Part shown: piece by piece, positions 27,337-35,576 of the stretch
Layout of the letters: each line of letters starts with the position of its first letter
Numbering within the stretch: position 1 is the stretch's first letter
Assembly: GCF_030345795.1 (NCBI RefSeq)
Contig: NZ_JAUALB010000001.1
Location: 801,001-865,000 of the forward strand
DNA from: Micromonospora sp. WMMA1363
GTDB lineage: Bacteria > Actinomycetota > Actinomycetes > Mycobacteriales > Micromonosporaceae
DNA: 64,000 nucleotides
Direction: 5' to 3'
Translations under genes and position numbers: made by a program
The notes under the pieces: generated by a model
What the model was told of the DNA's origin: nothing
The model's database searches: none
The model's input: only the letters and a program-made list of their open reading frames with translations

Positions 27337-28578
27337 TCACCAGGCTTCCGGTGGATCCACGGCGTCGGCCTCGGGCAGCTCCTCCGGCTCGGCCACCCAG
27401 GCCGAGAAGACCGGCAGGCCGTGCCACGGCCCCGGCACGCCCGACCGGTCGTCGGTGGCGACGGCGACCACCGCGTACGGGTGCCCGAAGCGAAGCTCGG
27501 CGGAACGCCGTAGCCCCTCCGGCGGCAGCGCGGTCAGCACGGCGAACCCGGTGACGGCGGCGGCTTCGAAGCCGAACCGGCCAAAGCGGGCGGAAGCGGA
27601 CTGGGCGGCCTCGAAGCGGAGACCGGGCCGCTCCAGCAGGACGCCGACCGCGTCGGCCGCAGGCCGGAAACCGAGCGTGGGTGCGGTCAGGTCGTGCCGG
27701 CTTCCGGCTGACCAGCAGGGCAGCACCGCGTCGACATGTTCCTCCCGGCCCGCGAAGGTCCGCACCGTCTCCTCCCGCAGTGTCCACAGCGCAGTGTCGC
27801 CCAACGGTAGGTCGTACAGGGACCTCCGGCCCACCGGTTCGCCCCCGTCGAGCACGCCCGCAGCCACCCCGTGGGCGGTGGCGAGGACGTCGGCGGACGC
27901 CACGTCGGGGGCGGCGGCAACCGACACCACGAGCAGCCCCGGCCCGTCGGTCTCGGTTGGGCGCGCGGGCGCGGCGTGGGCGATCACGTCGCCGGTCCGG
28001 TCGGTGGCGGCGATCCACGCCCGATGACCGTGCCGGGGAGTGCGCAACACCCGCCGCAGCCGGCCGGCCCAGACGTTGCCCGGCCCGAGCGCCCCCGCGT
28101 CGGTCACCTCGAACGGCTCCGCCCAGGACACCCGGGTGGCCAGCGCGCTGGCCAGCACCAGCAGCACGCCCGAGCGCACGTCCAGCGGAAACTCGTCGAT
28201 CAGGCCGAGGGTGTGCTCGCGCGCCCAGGAGTCGAGGGCGGCCTGGTCGGGCACGGGACCGGTCCCGGTCGACGGTGGCAGTCCGGCCCGCCAGGCGGCG
28301 AGCCCCGGGGCGTCGACGCCTTCGCCCTGCCACAGACCGGTGGCCACCCCGACCAGCGGGTGCACGGCGGCGAGCAGCGTTCGGGCGGCGTCGGCGGCGG
28401 TTTCCGCGTCGGTGCCGAGCACCTCCGTCAGGTCGGTCCGGGCGGCCCCGGTGGCGGCGGGCGCGGCCAGGGCGAGCAGGAGCCAGGCGCCCAGTGGCGA
28501 GGCGACGTGGTGGCCGTCGCCGGCGCTGGCGTGCATCCGTTGCGCGTACCGGGCGACGCAGGCCGGGATGGCGGTCAT
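27337..28578 (-). CDS. Atypical serpin-family protein
   Basis: The N-terminal helix region (VASPLGAWLLLALAAPAATG, then LTEVLGTDAE) matches the serpin start, and a candidate reactive-centre loop lies near the C terminus (GFEAAAVTGFAVLTALPPEG), followed by strand residues FGHPYAVVAVAT where serpins have the HPF motif. At 413 residues the length fits. There is no signal peptide, so if functional it would trap an intracellular protease. The hinge is less alanine-rich than in inhibitory serpins, so a non-inhibitory role is possible. The ATG at 28578 has only a weak ribosome site. The gene is downstream of the broken NUDIX gene with 32 bases between them. Confidence 0.65.
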   Translation of the reverse strand: MTAIPACVARYAQRMHASAGDGHHVASPLGAWLLLALAAPAATGAARTDLTEVLGTDAETAADAARTLLAAVHPLVGVATGLWQGEGVDAPGLAAWRAGLPPSTGTGPVPDQAALDSWAREHTLGLIDEFPLDVRSGVLLVLASALATRVSWAEPFEVTDAGALGPGNVWAGRLRRVLRTPRHGHRAWIAATDRTGDVIAHAAPARPTETDGPGLLVVSVAAAPDVASADVLATAHGVAAGVLDGGEPVGRRSLYDLPLGDTALWTLREETVRTFAGREEHVDAVLPCWSAGSRHDLTAPTLGFRPAADAVGVLLERPGLRFEAAQSASARFGRFGFEAAAVTGFAVLTALPPEGLRRSAELRFGHPYAVVAVATDDRSGVPGPWHGLPVFSAWVAEPEELPEADAVDPPEAW

Positions 28579-28610
28579 CACACCACTGTGCCCGCTGACC
28601 GGGGAGTATG

Positions 28611-29127
28611 TCACGACCAGAGCTCGAACGGCTCGTCGATCTCGTCGCCGGCCAGGAACCCGGGCAGTAACTCGGGTAGTCGCCCGGGGTAGAAGCGCGC
28701 GTCGCCGGACACCACATCGGTCACCGACCACCATCGGAAACCGAAGTAGCACTCCAACTCGTACGAGAGCCGGTGCGTCTCGTCGACGTCCGGCCCGGGC
28801 ACGTCCAGCCGGACCGGGACGACCACCTCGTGCTGGAGATGCCGACGGTGGCGGTGCAGGAAGCTGGCCCGCCGTCGCCAGGTCGGTGCCCCAACGCGGC
28901 CCGGATCCACCTCGACGCCGGTCTCCTCCCGCAGTTCGCGTACGGCCGTGTCGAGGTACGTCTCGCCCGGGTCCATTCCGCCGCCGGGTAGCTCCCCACC
29001 AGATGCCGAGCCGTGGGTGCGCCGGGTCGCGGGTGTGGAACAGCAGCACCCGCCCGTCGGCGTCGAGCACCACCAGCCGTACCGCCCGCCGCTCGAAGAC
29101 CGGGTAGTCGTCCGGCAGTCGGATCAC
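28611..29127 (-). pseudogene. NUDIX hydrolase with a +1 frameshift
   Basis: GTG 29127 opens a NUDIX N terminus ([26 protein letters not shown]). The frame is then lost. The Nudix box ([20 protein letters not shown]) continues in another frame to a stop at 28611. Removing one C from the CCCC run at 28994-28997 restores WWELPGGG directly before the box and gives a product of about 171 residues. NUDIX enzymes hydrolyse nucleoside diphosphate derivatives. Because everything else is intact, this may be a sequencing error in a homopolymer and not a dead gene. Confidence 0.85.
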
Positions 29128-29358
29128 GACGGCCCCGGGATCGGCGCGGGCACGACCGCGCCGACGACGTCGGGTCGGATCCGGTGCCCGGCGACAGCCA
29201 TGGTCCTGATCATGGCTGGTGTCGGGCGCCCGCGTCCACCCGGTTCGTCGGTCGACCGCCGCTCGCGGTGTGCCGTTCCCGGTTTCCTCGGCCGCGGGGT
29301 GGCGGGCGCGCCGCGTGTGGCCTTCGCACGGTCACGCCGAACGGCTAGGCTGCCGGCC

Positions 29359-29841
29359 GTGGCAGGTCTTCTGAGGAGTGTGGCCGCGCGTCTCGGCACT
29401 GTCGTCCCGTCCCCGCGTCGTCCGGGCCCCGCCCCGGCCCAGGTAGCGCGGCGACGGCAGGTCGCCGTGCTGCAACGTCGTCAGCTCGCGTACGCGCCGG
29501 AACTCGACGGGCATGCCGATCCGGGCGAGATCGTTTGGACCTGGGTGCCGTACGAGGACGATCCACGACAGGGCAAGGACCGCCCGGTGCTGGTGGTGGG
29601 CCGGCGGAGTCGGACGCTGTTCGGGCTGATGCTCTCCAGCCAGAGCGACCGGGACGGGCAGCGGCACTGGCTCGCTCTCGGTCCGGGCGGCTGGGACCGG
29701 GAGAGCCGTCCGAGCTGGGTCCGGCTGGACCGGGTGCTGACGATGCGCGAGGATGGCATCCGCCGCGAGGGCGCGGTGCTCGACCGGGAGCGTTTCGACC
29801 GGGTCGCCCGAGCGCTGCGCGCCGGCTACGGCTGGCGTTGA
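29359..29841 (+). CDS. PemK/MazF-like toxin-family protein
   Basis: The core of this 160-residue protein reads GEIVWTWVPYEDDPRQGKDRP followed by VLVVGRR, the hallmark beta-strand and loop of PemK/MazF endoribonucleases. A basic N-terminal extension of about 45 residues (RLGTVVPSPRRPG, RRRQVAVLQRRQ) precedes it. The C-terminal helix is DRERFDRVARALRAGYGW. GTG 29359 is the first plausible start; GTG 29380 is an alternative. No antitoxin-like gene is adjacent, unlike typical toxin-antitoxin pairs, so it may be a domesticated member. It ends just before a 15-bp tandem repeat. Confidence 0.75.
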   Translation: MAGLLRSVAARLGTVVPSPRRPGPAPAQVARRRQVAVLQRRQLAYAPELDGHADPGEIVWTWVPYEDDPRQGKDRPVLVVGRRSRTLFGLMLSSQSDRDGQRHWLALGPGGWDRESRPSWVRLDRVLTMREDGIRREGAVLDRERFDRVARALRAGYGWR

Positions 29842-29845
29842 CCCG

Positions 29846-29931
29846 ACCGGCCGGCGCCCGACCGGCCGGCGCCCGACCGGCCGGCGCCCGACCGGCCGGC
29901 GCCCGACCGGCCGGCGCCCGACCGGCCGGCG
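29846..29931. repeat. 15-bp tandem repeat, about 5.7 copies
   Basis: The unit ACCGGCCGGCGCCCG is repeated perfectly five times from 29846, followed by an 11-base partial copy. It lies exactly between the stops of two convergent genes (29841 and 29938). Each unit is partly self-complementary (CCGGCCGG), so the array can fold into hairpins and could serve as a bidirectional terminator. A single extra copy of the core is found at about 38561-38575, also in an intergenic space. Confidence 0.92.
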
Positions 29932-29937
29932 GCGGAA

Positions 29938-30588
29938 TCAGGCGGGTCCGTGGGCGGGTCCGCGGGCCGCGCCCGTGGTGTCCGGCGGCGGGTACGGCTG
30001 CTCGGACAGCAGCCGGGCCAGGTGTGCGCAGTTGAGCGCGAGGGCCTTCGTCGTCCGGCCGGTGGTGTCCGGCTTCGGGCGGGCGTCGATGTAGTCGACC
30101 TTGTGTAGCGCCTCCCCGACCCAGTAGGTCGCCGCGGCGGCCGGGCAGGTGAACCCGACCTCGTTGAGTGCCTGCTGCACCTGGCCGATGGTGTGGTGGG
30201 CGCCGTCTTCGTTGCCGACCACCGCCACCCCGGCCACCCTTCCGTACGTGAGCAGCCGCCCCTGCGGGTCGGTCTCGTCGAGTTCGGCGTCGAGGCGTTC
30301 CAGCACCATCTTGCAGACCGCCGACGGCTGACCGAGCCAGATCGGTGTGGCGATGATCAGGATCTGCGCGGCCAGCAGTTTCGACCGGATCGCCGGCCAG
30401 CCGTCGCCGTCGCCCTCGTCCACCGTGACCCCGAACCGGACGTGGTGGTCGACGACGCGGAGTAGCTCCCCGTCGACACCCTGCGTACGCAGGGTGTCGA
30501 GCACCTCCTGTGCGAGTAGCGCCGAACTGGACGGGGCGGGGGACCGTTTCAGCGTGCAGTTCAGGACCAGGGCCCGGATGGTCGACAT
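29938..30588 (-). CDS. Flavodoxin-fold NAD(P)H-dependent oxidoreductase
   Basis: The 216-residue protein has the FMN-reductase fold: a start strand and phosphate loop (STIRALVLNCTLKRSPAPSS), ILIIATPIWLGQPSAVCKMVLERLD and a VAVVGNEDGAHHT loop that holds the isoalloxazine ring. It should use NAD(P)H to reduce flavin, quinones or similar acceptors. ATG 30588 has a GAGAGGAA site; the longer frame from 30639 adds a Cys- and Arg-rich stretch that is not family-like. It converges on the PemK-like gene across the 15-bp repeat. Confidence 0.88.
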   Translation of the reverse strand: MSTIRALVLNCTLKRSPAPSSSALLAQEVLDTLRTQGVDGELLRVVDHHVRFGVTVDEGDGDGWPAIRSKLLAAQILIIATPIWLGQPSAVCKMVLERLDAELDETDPQGRLLTYGRVAGVAVVGNEDGAHHTIGQVQQALNEVGFTCPAAAATYWVGEALHKVDYIDARPKPDTTGRTTKALALNCAHLARLLSEQPYPPPDTTGAARGPAHGPA

Positions 30589-30701
30589 GGCGGGTTCCTC
30601 TCGGCAGCGGTGCGAGTGACACCGGCGGCATACCCGCACTTCGGCCGCCGGACACCTGGGTCGACAGCGGGACGAAGCGGGCCCGTCGTGGTGCTGGCGG
30701 G

Positions 30702-31352
30702 TCAGCGGTCGGTCGTGCCCGTGCTGTCGACCAGTTGCGGGCGCGGGCGGGAGGAACCGAGGCGCTTCGCCTGATACATTGCCGCGTCGGCCCGGTCAAG
30801 CGCCTCGACGAGTTGTCCCGGACCGGTCACTGGCGCGAGGCCGACCGAGGCGGTCACCCGGACCGCCAGCCCGCGCACGGAGATCGGTGCGGCGAGGAGG
30901 TCGCTGAGCCGGCGGGTGGCGTGGTCGATCCACAGCCGGTCGACGCTGGGGCTTCTCAGCAGCCCCGCGAACTCGTCTCCGCCGAGCCGGGCGACCAGGT
31001 CGTCGCCGGCGAAGGTGGAGAACCGTTGGGCGACGATGACCAGCACCTGGTCACCGGCGGCGTGCCCGTACCGGTCGTTGATCTGCTTGAAGCCGTCGAG
31101 GTCGAGGACGACGGCGATCAACGGCCGTTCGGCCGCCCCCGTCAGCAGCGCGGTGGACAGCCGGTAGAAGGCTCGCCGGTTGGGCAGGCCGGTGAGCGGG
31201 TCGTGGCTGGCGGCGTGTCGTTCCCGGGACAACTCGGCCTCGAGGAGGGTGCGCTCCGTCTCGGCGCGGATCGCGCGACGGCGCAGCTGCCAGGACGAGA
31301 CGAGGGCTCCCGCGGCGCAGATGCCGGACGCGATGGCCAGCGGATCCGGCAC
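30702..31352 (-). CDS. GGDEF-domain diguanylate cyclase
   Basis: A short N-terminal hydrophobic helix (PDPLAIASGICAAGALVSS) anchors a GGDEF domain that begins at HDPLTGLPNRRAFY and has the active-site loop RLGGDEF, so it can plausibly make c-di-GMP from GTP. The usual inhibitory RxxD motif ahead of GGDEF is not seen. No PAS, GAF or EAL domain is attached. The GTG at 31352 is chosen for its GGGAGG ribosome site; the much longer frame to 31466 runs into the divergent promoter. The 216-residue protein is small for the family. Confidence 0.88.
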   Translation of the reverse strand: MPDPLAIASGICAAGALVSSWQLRRRAIRAETERTLLEAELSRERHAASHDPLTGLPNRRAFYRLSTALLTGAAERPLIAVVLDLDGFKQINDRYGHAAGDQVLVIVAQRFSTFAGDDLVARLGGDEFAGLLRSPSVDRLWIDHATRRLSDLLAAPISVRGLAVRVTASVGLAPVTGPGQLVEALDRADAAMYQAKRLGSSRPRPQLVDSTGTTDR

Positions 31353-31493
31353 GAACCCTCCCGTCACGCCGACGCCTCGGTTCCGCCAGCGGTCGCCGAC
31401 ATCCGTGTTTCCCCTGGTCGTAGCCCAGTTCAGGTGACTGTCAGTGAGCGGATGGGTACCGCGCACGTTCGGCTATCATGCTCGCTGTCCAAT

Positions 31494-31520
31494 GCAGATG
31501 CAATAGCAGATGCACGTGCA
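31494..31520. promoter_or_regulatory. Operator-like repeats before the DUF397 gene
   Basis: GCAGATGCA occurs twice 12 bases apart (31494-31502, 31506-31514) and the second copy runs into a perfect palindrome TGCACGTGCA (31511-31520). A possible -10 (TATCAT, 31474-31479) lies just upstream. The site stands between the divergent GGDEF and DUF397 genes and is a good candidate for binding by the XRE regulator encoded nearby. Confidence 0.5.
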
Positions 31521-31604
31521 CGACGCCCGTCCACAGGCGGCACCCACTGGCACCTCGGTCACGGCCGGGGGTGGCCGACGGGGTGCGTGAAGAGAAAGAG
31601 GCGC

Positions 31605-31844
31605 ATGCAGCAGCCACCGAACGGCGTACCCACCAACCAGTTGCCGCCGCTGCGGTGGCAGAAGAGCCAGCGCAGCAACCCCAGCGGGAACTGTGTCGAG
31701 CTGGCCGAGCTGCCCGGCGGGGCGGGTGTCGCGGTTCGCAACTCCCGCCACCCCGACGGCCCCGCCCTCATCTACACGGTGGACGAAATCGCGGCTTTCG
31801 TGCTCGGCGTCCGCGACGGCGACTTCGACCACCTGATCCGCTGA
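31605..31844 (+). CDS. DUF397 protein
   Basis: This 79-residue protein carries the DUF397 core (LRWQKSQRSNPSGNCVELAEL, split as WQKSQRSNPSGNCVE, then VAVRNSRHPDGPALIYT and FVLGVRDGDFDHL). DUF397 proteins are partners of XRE/DUF5753 regulators in streptomycetes and relatives (whiJ-type loci), where they modulate development. Here the partner regulator lies downstream, 132 bases away, instead of directly upstream. ATG 31605 follows an AAGAGG site; a GTG seven codons earlier is an alternative. Confidence 0.9.
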   Translation: MQQPPNGVPTNQLPPLRWQKSQRSNPSGNCVELAELPGGAGVAVRNSRHPDGPALIYTVDEIAAFVLGVRDGDFDHLIR

Positions 31845-31916
31845 CCGCCGTCACGCGGCCGGGACGGGCCCGCCTCGGTCGCCGCGATTCACCTCACTGA
31901 CCGTTCATGGCATGCT

Positions 31917-31940
31917 TACCCATCGGGTCGCCGGTGGGTA
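31917..31940. promoter_or_regulatory. Inverted repeat before the XRE regulator gene
   Basis: TACCCATCGG and CCGGTGGGTA form a near-perfect 10-base inverted repeat with a GTCG loop, 37 bases ahead of the regulator start. It could be an operator or a weak terminator for the DUF397 transcript. Confidence 0.45.
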
Positions 31941-31976
31941 GCCCGGCCGACGAGGTCTGCGTGCGGAGGGGCGGCA

Positions 31977-32864
31977 GTGGCGATGGTTCCCGCCGAGAGC
32001 GGTCCGGCGACCGGCCCGACCGTCCTGCGCATGCTGCTCGGCGCGCAGTTGCGCCGGCTTCGTGAGGCCAGCAGGGTGACCCGCGAGGGCGCGGGATGGG
32101 AGATCCGCGCCTCGGAGTCGAAGATCAGCCGGATGGAGCTGGGGCGGGTCGGTTTCAAGGAACGCGACGTCGCCGACCTGCTCACCCTCTACGGCGTGAC
32201 CGAGCCGCAGGAACGGGAGGCGTTACTCAAGCTCGCCCGGGACGCGAACAGCCCCGGCTGGTGGCACCGGTACGGCGACGTCCTGCCAACCTGGTTCCAG
32301 GCGTACCTGGGGCTGGAGGCGGCGGCATCCCTGATCCGGACGTACGAGGTCCAGTTCGTTCCCGGCCTGTTGCAGACCCGCGACTACGCGCGAGCCGTGG
32401 TGCTCCTCGGCCACGGCCGGGCCACGCCGATGGAGATCGAGCGGCGGGTCGCGCTGCGCATGCAACGGCAGCGCCTGCTGCGCCGGAGGAACCCGGCCCA
32501 GCTGTGGGCGGTCGTGGACGAGGCGGTGTTGCGCCGGCCGATCGGCGGCCCGGAGGTGATGCGTGACCAGGTGGTCGCGTTGCTCGAGGCGACCAGGTCA
32601 CCCCACGTCCGGCTCCAGATCATGCCGTTCGCCGCGGGCGGGCACGCCGCCGCCGGTGGAGCGTTCTCGATCCTGCGTTTCGGCGACGCCGACCTGCCGG
32701 ACATCGTCTTCATCGAGCAGCTCACCAGCGCGCTCTATTTGGACAAGCGTGACGACCTGGAGAACTACGTGGTGGCGATGGAGCGGCTCTGCGTGGAGGC
32801 GGAGCCGCCGGAGCGGACACCGGAGATCCTCGGCGGCATTCTGGACGACCTGTACGCGCGGTGA
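31977..32864 (+). CDS. XRE-family regulator with DUF5753 (WhiJ type)
   Basis: Residues 18-72 are a lambda-repressor-like helix-turn-helix (LLGAQLRRLREASRVTREGA, SESKISRMELGRV). Residues about 105-285 are DUF5753 (FVPGLLQTRDYARAV, AVLRRPIGGPEVMRDQV, LQIMPFAAGGHAAAGGAFSI). This is the standard actinomycete regulator that pairs with DUF397 proteins. GTG 31977 has a GGAGGGG site. Length (295 residues) is normal. The gene probably controls the upstream DUF397 gene and itself through the repeats noted between 31494 and 31940. Confidence 0.92.
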   Translation: MAMVPAESGPATGPTVLRMLLGAQLRRLREASRVTREGAGWEIRASESKISRMELGRVGFKERDVADLLTLYGVTEPQEREALLKLARDANSPGWWHRYGDVLPTWFQAYLGLEAAASLIRTYEVQFVPGLLQTRDYARAVVLLGHGRATPMEIERRVALRMQRQRLLRRRNPAQLWAVVDEAVLRRPIGGPEVMRDQVVALLEATRSPHVRLQIMPFAAGGHAAAGGAFSILRFGDADLPDIVFIEQLTSALYLDKRDDLENYVVAMERLCVEAEPPERTPEILGGILDDLYAR

Positions 32865-33070
32865 CGCCGTCCGGGGGTACCCGACGGGCCCGCCGGCTCG
32901 ACCAGGGCCACGACCAACGACGGCCGCCGCGCACGCCCTGTCCCGCCCCGGCGTGGCCCGCCCGCCGAGCTTTCCGGGTCCGGCTTTGCCGTGCGTGATC
33001 CGCTCAACACGGTCGTAACCGGGCACGGTCGGCCGTGGCGTCCGGCGTCGGCCAGGCAGACTGGAGCCCT

Positions 33071-34528
33071 ATGCCCGCGTTCACGCCCCGTCTGCGGCTG
33101 CACGATCGGTACGTCCTGCGCGAGCGCATCGGCCGCGGTGGGATGTCCGAGGTGTGGCGCGCCGACGACGAGGTGCTGCACCGGCCCGTGGCGGTGAAGT
33201 CCCTCGTCGGGGAACTCGCCGCCGACCCGCAGCTGCGGCTCACCATTCAGCGCGAGGCCCGCGCCGCAGCCCGGCTGAGCCATCCGCATGTCACCCAGGT
33301 GTACGACTACGGCGAGGCGGCGCTTCCCGACGGGACGGTCGTGCCGTACCTGGTGATGGAGCTGGTCGAGGGGCGGAACCTCGCCGACCGGCTCGCCGCC
33401 GGCCCACTGCCCTGGCCCGAGGCCGTCCGGATGGCCGGCCAGGTGGCGGGGGCACTCGCCGCCGCCCACCGGATCGGTGTGCTGCACTGTGACATCAAGC
33501 CCGGAAACGTCATGCTCACCGCCACCGGCGCCAAGGTGCTCGACTTCGGCATCGCCGCCCTGGCCGGGCCGGAACACCCGCTGGCCGGGCAGATCGGTGG
33601 GCTGCTGATGGGAACACCCGCGTACGTCGCCCCGGAACGCATGCGGCCCGGTCCGCCGACCCCGGCCAGCGACGTCTACGCCCTCGGCGTGCTGCTCTAC
33701 CGCACGCTCACCGGCCGCCCACCCCTGCCCGTCGACAGCTGGGAGGACGCGGTGCGGGTGTACGCCCGGGGCGGGCCGGTGCCGCCGCCCGCTGTCGCCG
33801 GCCTGCCGGCGGACGTCGCGCACCTCATCCTCGCCAGCCTCGCCGCCGACCCGGCCCGCCGGCCCACCGCTGCGCAGCTCGCCGCGTCCTTCCGCGCGTA
33901 CCGGCCCGCCGACCGCCCGGCCGACCCGCCCACCGCGGTGCTTCCGTCCGCGGCCGGGGCGGCCCCCGCCCAACCGCGGACGCTGGTCGATGGTCGCCCC
34001 GCCGCTCGTGCCGGCGAGCTGGGGTGGCCCGCCACCCCGTCCCGGGCACCCGCCCGCCGGTCAGATCGGCCGGTCGCCGTCCTGGTCGCCGCCGGCCTCG
34101 CGCTGCTCGTCGCGACCGTCGCCGTGCTCGTCCTCGGCGACCGGACCGACCGGGCCACCACCACCGAGCCGTCCGCCCCGACGGCGCCCGTCGAGGCGCC
34201 GAGCAGCTCGGCGCCGCCGCAGAGCACGGCACCGTCCCCCACCACCGCCCCTGAGCCGGTCGGCCCGCGGCAGCTGGCCGCCGAGTTCGCGGCGGTGCTC
34301 ACGCTGGCGGTCGCCGAGGGCCAGGTGGACCGCAGGACCGCGGAGCAGTTGGTCAGGGACCTGGCCGAGCTGAGCCGCCGGGAGCGGGGCCGCGCCGAGC
34401 GGGTGGAGAAGCTGCGCGACCGCCTCGCCGACGCGGCCGACGACGGCAAACTCGACCGGCAGGTGGCGTCTCGGCTCGATGCCCTGCTCGACGGCGTCGA
34501 CATCAGCGGTGGCCGCGGCGACGGCTGA
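33071..34528 (+). CDS. Membrane Ser/Thr protein kinase (PknB type)
   Basis: The kinase domain spans residues 12-270: GRGGMSEVW glycine loop, VAVKSL lysine, HCDIKPGNVML catalytic loop (HCD in place of HRD), LDFGIAAL and MGTPAYVAPER. One membrane helix (about 338-358, VLVAAGLALLVATVAVLVLG) leads to a Ser/Thr/Pro-rich linker and a short charged extracytoplasmic domain of about 85 residues without PASTA repeats. It is a Hanks-type kinase that would sense an envelope signal. Kinases with HCD are usually still active. ATG 33071 starts shortly before the glycine loop. No phosphatase gene is adjacent. Confidence 0.92.
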   Translation: MPAFTPRLRLHDRYVLRERIGRGGMSEVWRADDEVLHRPVAVKSLVGELAADPQLRLTIQREARAAARLSHPHVTQVYDYGEAALPDGTVVPYLVMELVEGRNLADRLAAGPLPWPEAVRMAGQVAGALAAAHRIGVLHCDIKPGNVMLTATGAKVLDFGIAALAGPEHPLAGQIGGLLMGTPAYVAPERMRPGPPTPASDVYALGVLLYRTLTGRPPLPVDSWEDAVRVYARGGPVPPPAVAGLPADVAHLILASLAADPARRPTAAQLAASFRAYRPADRPADPPTAVLPSAAGAAPAQPRTLVDGRPAARAGELGWPATPSRAPARRSDRPVAVLVAAGLALLVATVAVLVLGDRTDRATTTEPSAPTAPVEAPSSSAPPQSTAPSPTTAPEPVGPRQLAAEFAAVLTLAVAEGQVDRRTAEQLVRDLAELSRRERGRAERVEKLRDRLADAADDGKLDRQVASRLDALLDGVDISGGRGDG

Positions 34529-34689
34529 CCGCCGACCGGATCGCCCCGGAGGGTCCACAGCGTGCGGCATAGCTCGACAGCCTGCGGCCCTGTCGGGGGC
34601 GGTCACGGCCGGTGGTCCGGCGCCGGTCGTGTCAGACCTGAGCCGCCCTCGTGGCAGGCTCTCAGGATCGGGTTCGTAGCGTGTAGCCC

Positions 34690-35499
34690 ATGTCTCGCAC
34701 CGTGCCCGTCCTGCTCGCCTCCGGTACCGCCGCCGGGGAGGCGGCACCACCACCCCAGGACGGCATCGTCGGTCACCTCACCGGGTTGGTGGAACGGCTC
34801 GGTGGGCCCGGCGCGGGTCTCGCCGTTGCCCTGGAGAACCTCTTTCCACCGATCCCCAGCGAGGTGATCCTGCCGCTCGCCGGGTTCGTCGCCGGACAGG
34901 GACGGATGAGTCTGGCCAGCGCGATCTTCTGGACGACACTCGGCTCCGTCCTGGGTGCGCTCGCGCTGTACCACATCGGAGCGGCGCTCGGGCGGGAACG
35001 GATGCGGGCGATCGCCGCCCGGCTGCCGCTGGTGAAGCTCGACGACGTCGACCGGACCGAGGAGTGGTTCCGCCGGCACGGCGTCAAGGCGGTCTTCTTC
35101 GGGCGGATGATCCCGATCTTTCGTAGCATGATCTCGATTCCGGCCGGTGTGGAACGGATGCCGGTGCTGACCTTCGTCGTCTACACCACCCTGGGCAGTC
35201 TGATCTGGAACACCACCTTCGTCATGGCCGGCTACCTGTTGGGCGACAACTGGCATCTGGTCGAGGAGTACGCCGGCATCCTCCAGAACGTGGTCATCCT
35301 CGCCTGCGTGGTCGGTGCCGGCTGGTTCGTCGTGACGCGCCTACGTCGGTCGCGCACCTCCGGGGGCGTGCTCCCCAACGGGCCGGACGACGAGTTTCCC
35401 AGCCCGGTCCCGTCCGTCGACGGCGGCGTCGTCCCCGACCCGTACGGGCGGGGGACGCTCTACCGCAGCACCTGGTCCCAGGGGCGGGACGTGGGCTAG
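34690..35499 (+). CDS. DedA-family membrane protein
   Basis: The 269-residue protein has the DedA pattern: ENLFPPIPSEVILPLAGFVAG near the N terminus, a conserved Gly/Arg core (GSVLGALALYHIGAALGRE), FFGRMIPIFRSMISIPAGVERM and a C-terminal membrane helix. DedA proteins are thought to move lipid carriers or support membrane energetics. About five hydrophobic segments are visible. A 40-residue polar tail (GGVLPNGPDDEF) follows the last helix. The ATG at 34690 lacks a good ribosome site, so a leaderless or weakly initiated message is possible. Confidence 0.92.
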   Translation: MSRTVPVLLASGTAAGEAAPPPQDGIVGHLTGLVERLGGPGAGLAVALENLFPPIPSEVILPLAGFVAGQGRMSLASAIFWTTLGSVLGALALYHIGAALGRERMRAIAARLPLVKLDDVDRTEEWFRRHGVKAVFFGRMIPIFRSMISIPAGVERMPVLTFVVYTTLGSLIWNTTFVMAGYLLGDNWHLVEEYAGILQNVVILACVVGAGWFVVTRLRRSRTSGGVLPNGPDDEFPSPVPSVDGGVVPDPYGRGTLYRSTWSQGRDVG

Positions 35500-35500
35500 C

Positions 35501-35521
35501 CACTCCTTCCGGGGAAGAGTG
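35501..35521. terminator. Short hairpin after the DedA gene
   Basis: CACTCCTTCC and GGAAGAGTG pair with one bulged base two bases after the DedA stop, on the edge of the convergent glyA gene. It may serve both transcripts. Confidence 0.45.
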
Positions 35522-35576
35522 TGTCCGCTGGCGTCCGGGAAGGTGTGTCTCCGCCGGCCGGTGGGGGAGTGCCGAA

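Noticed and set aside
29846..29931. CRISPR array
   Set aside because: The units are contiguous with no spacers, so this is a simple tandem repeat.
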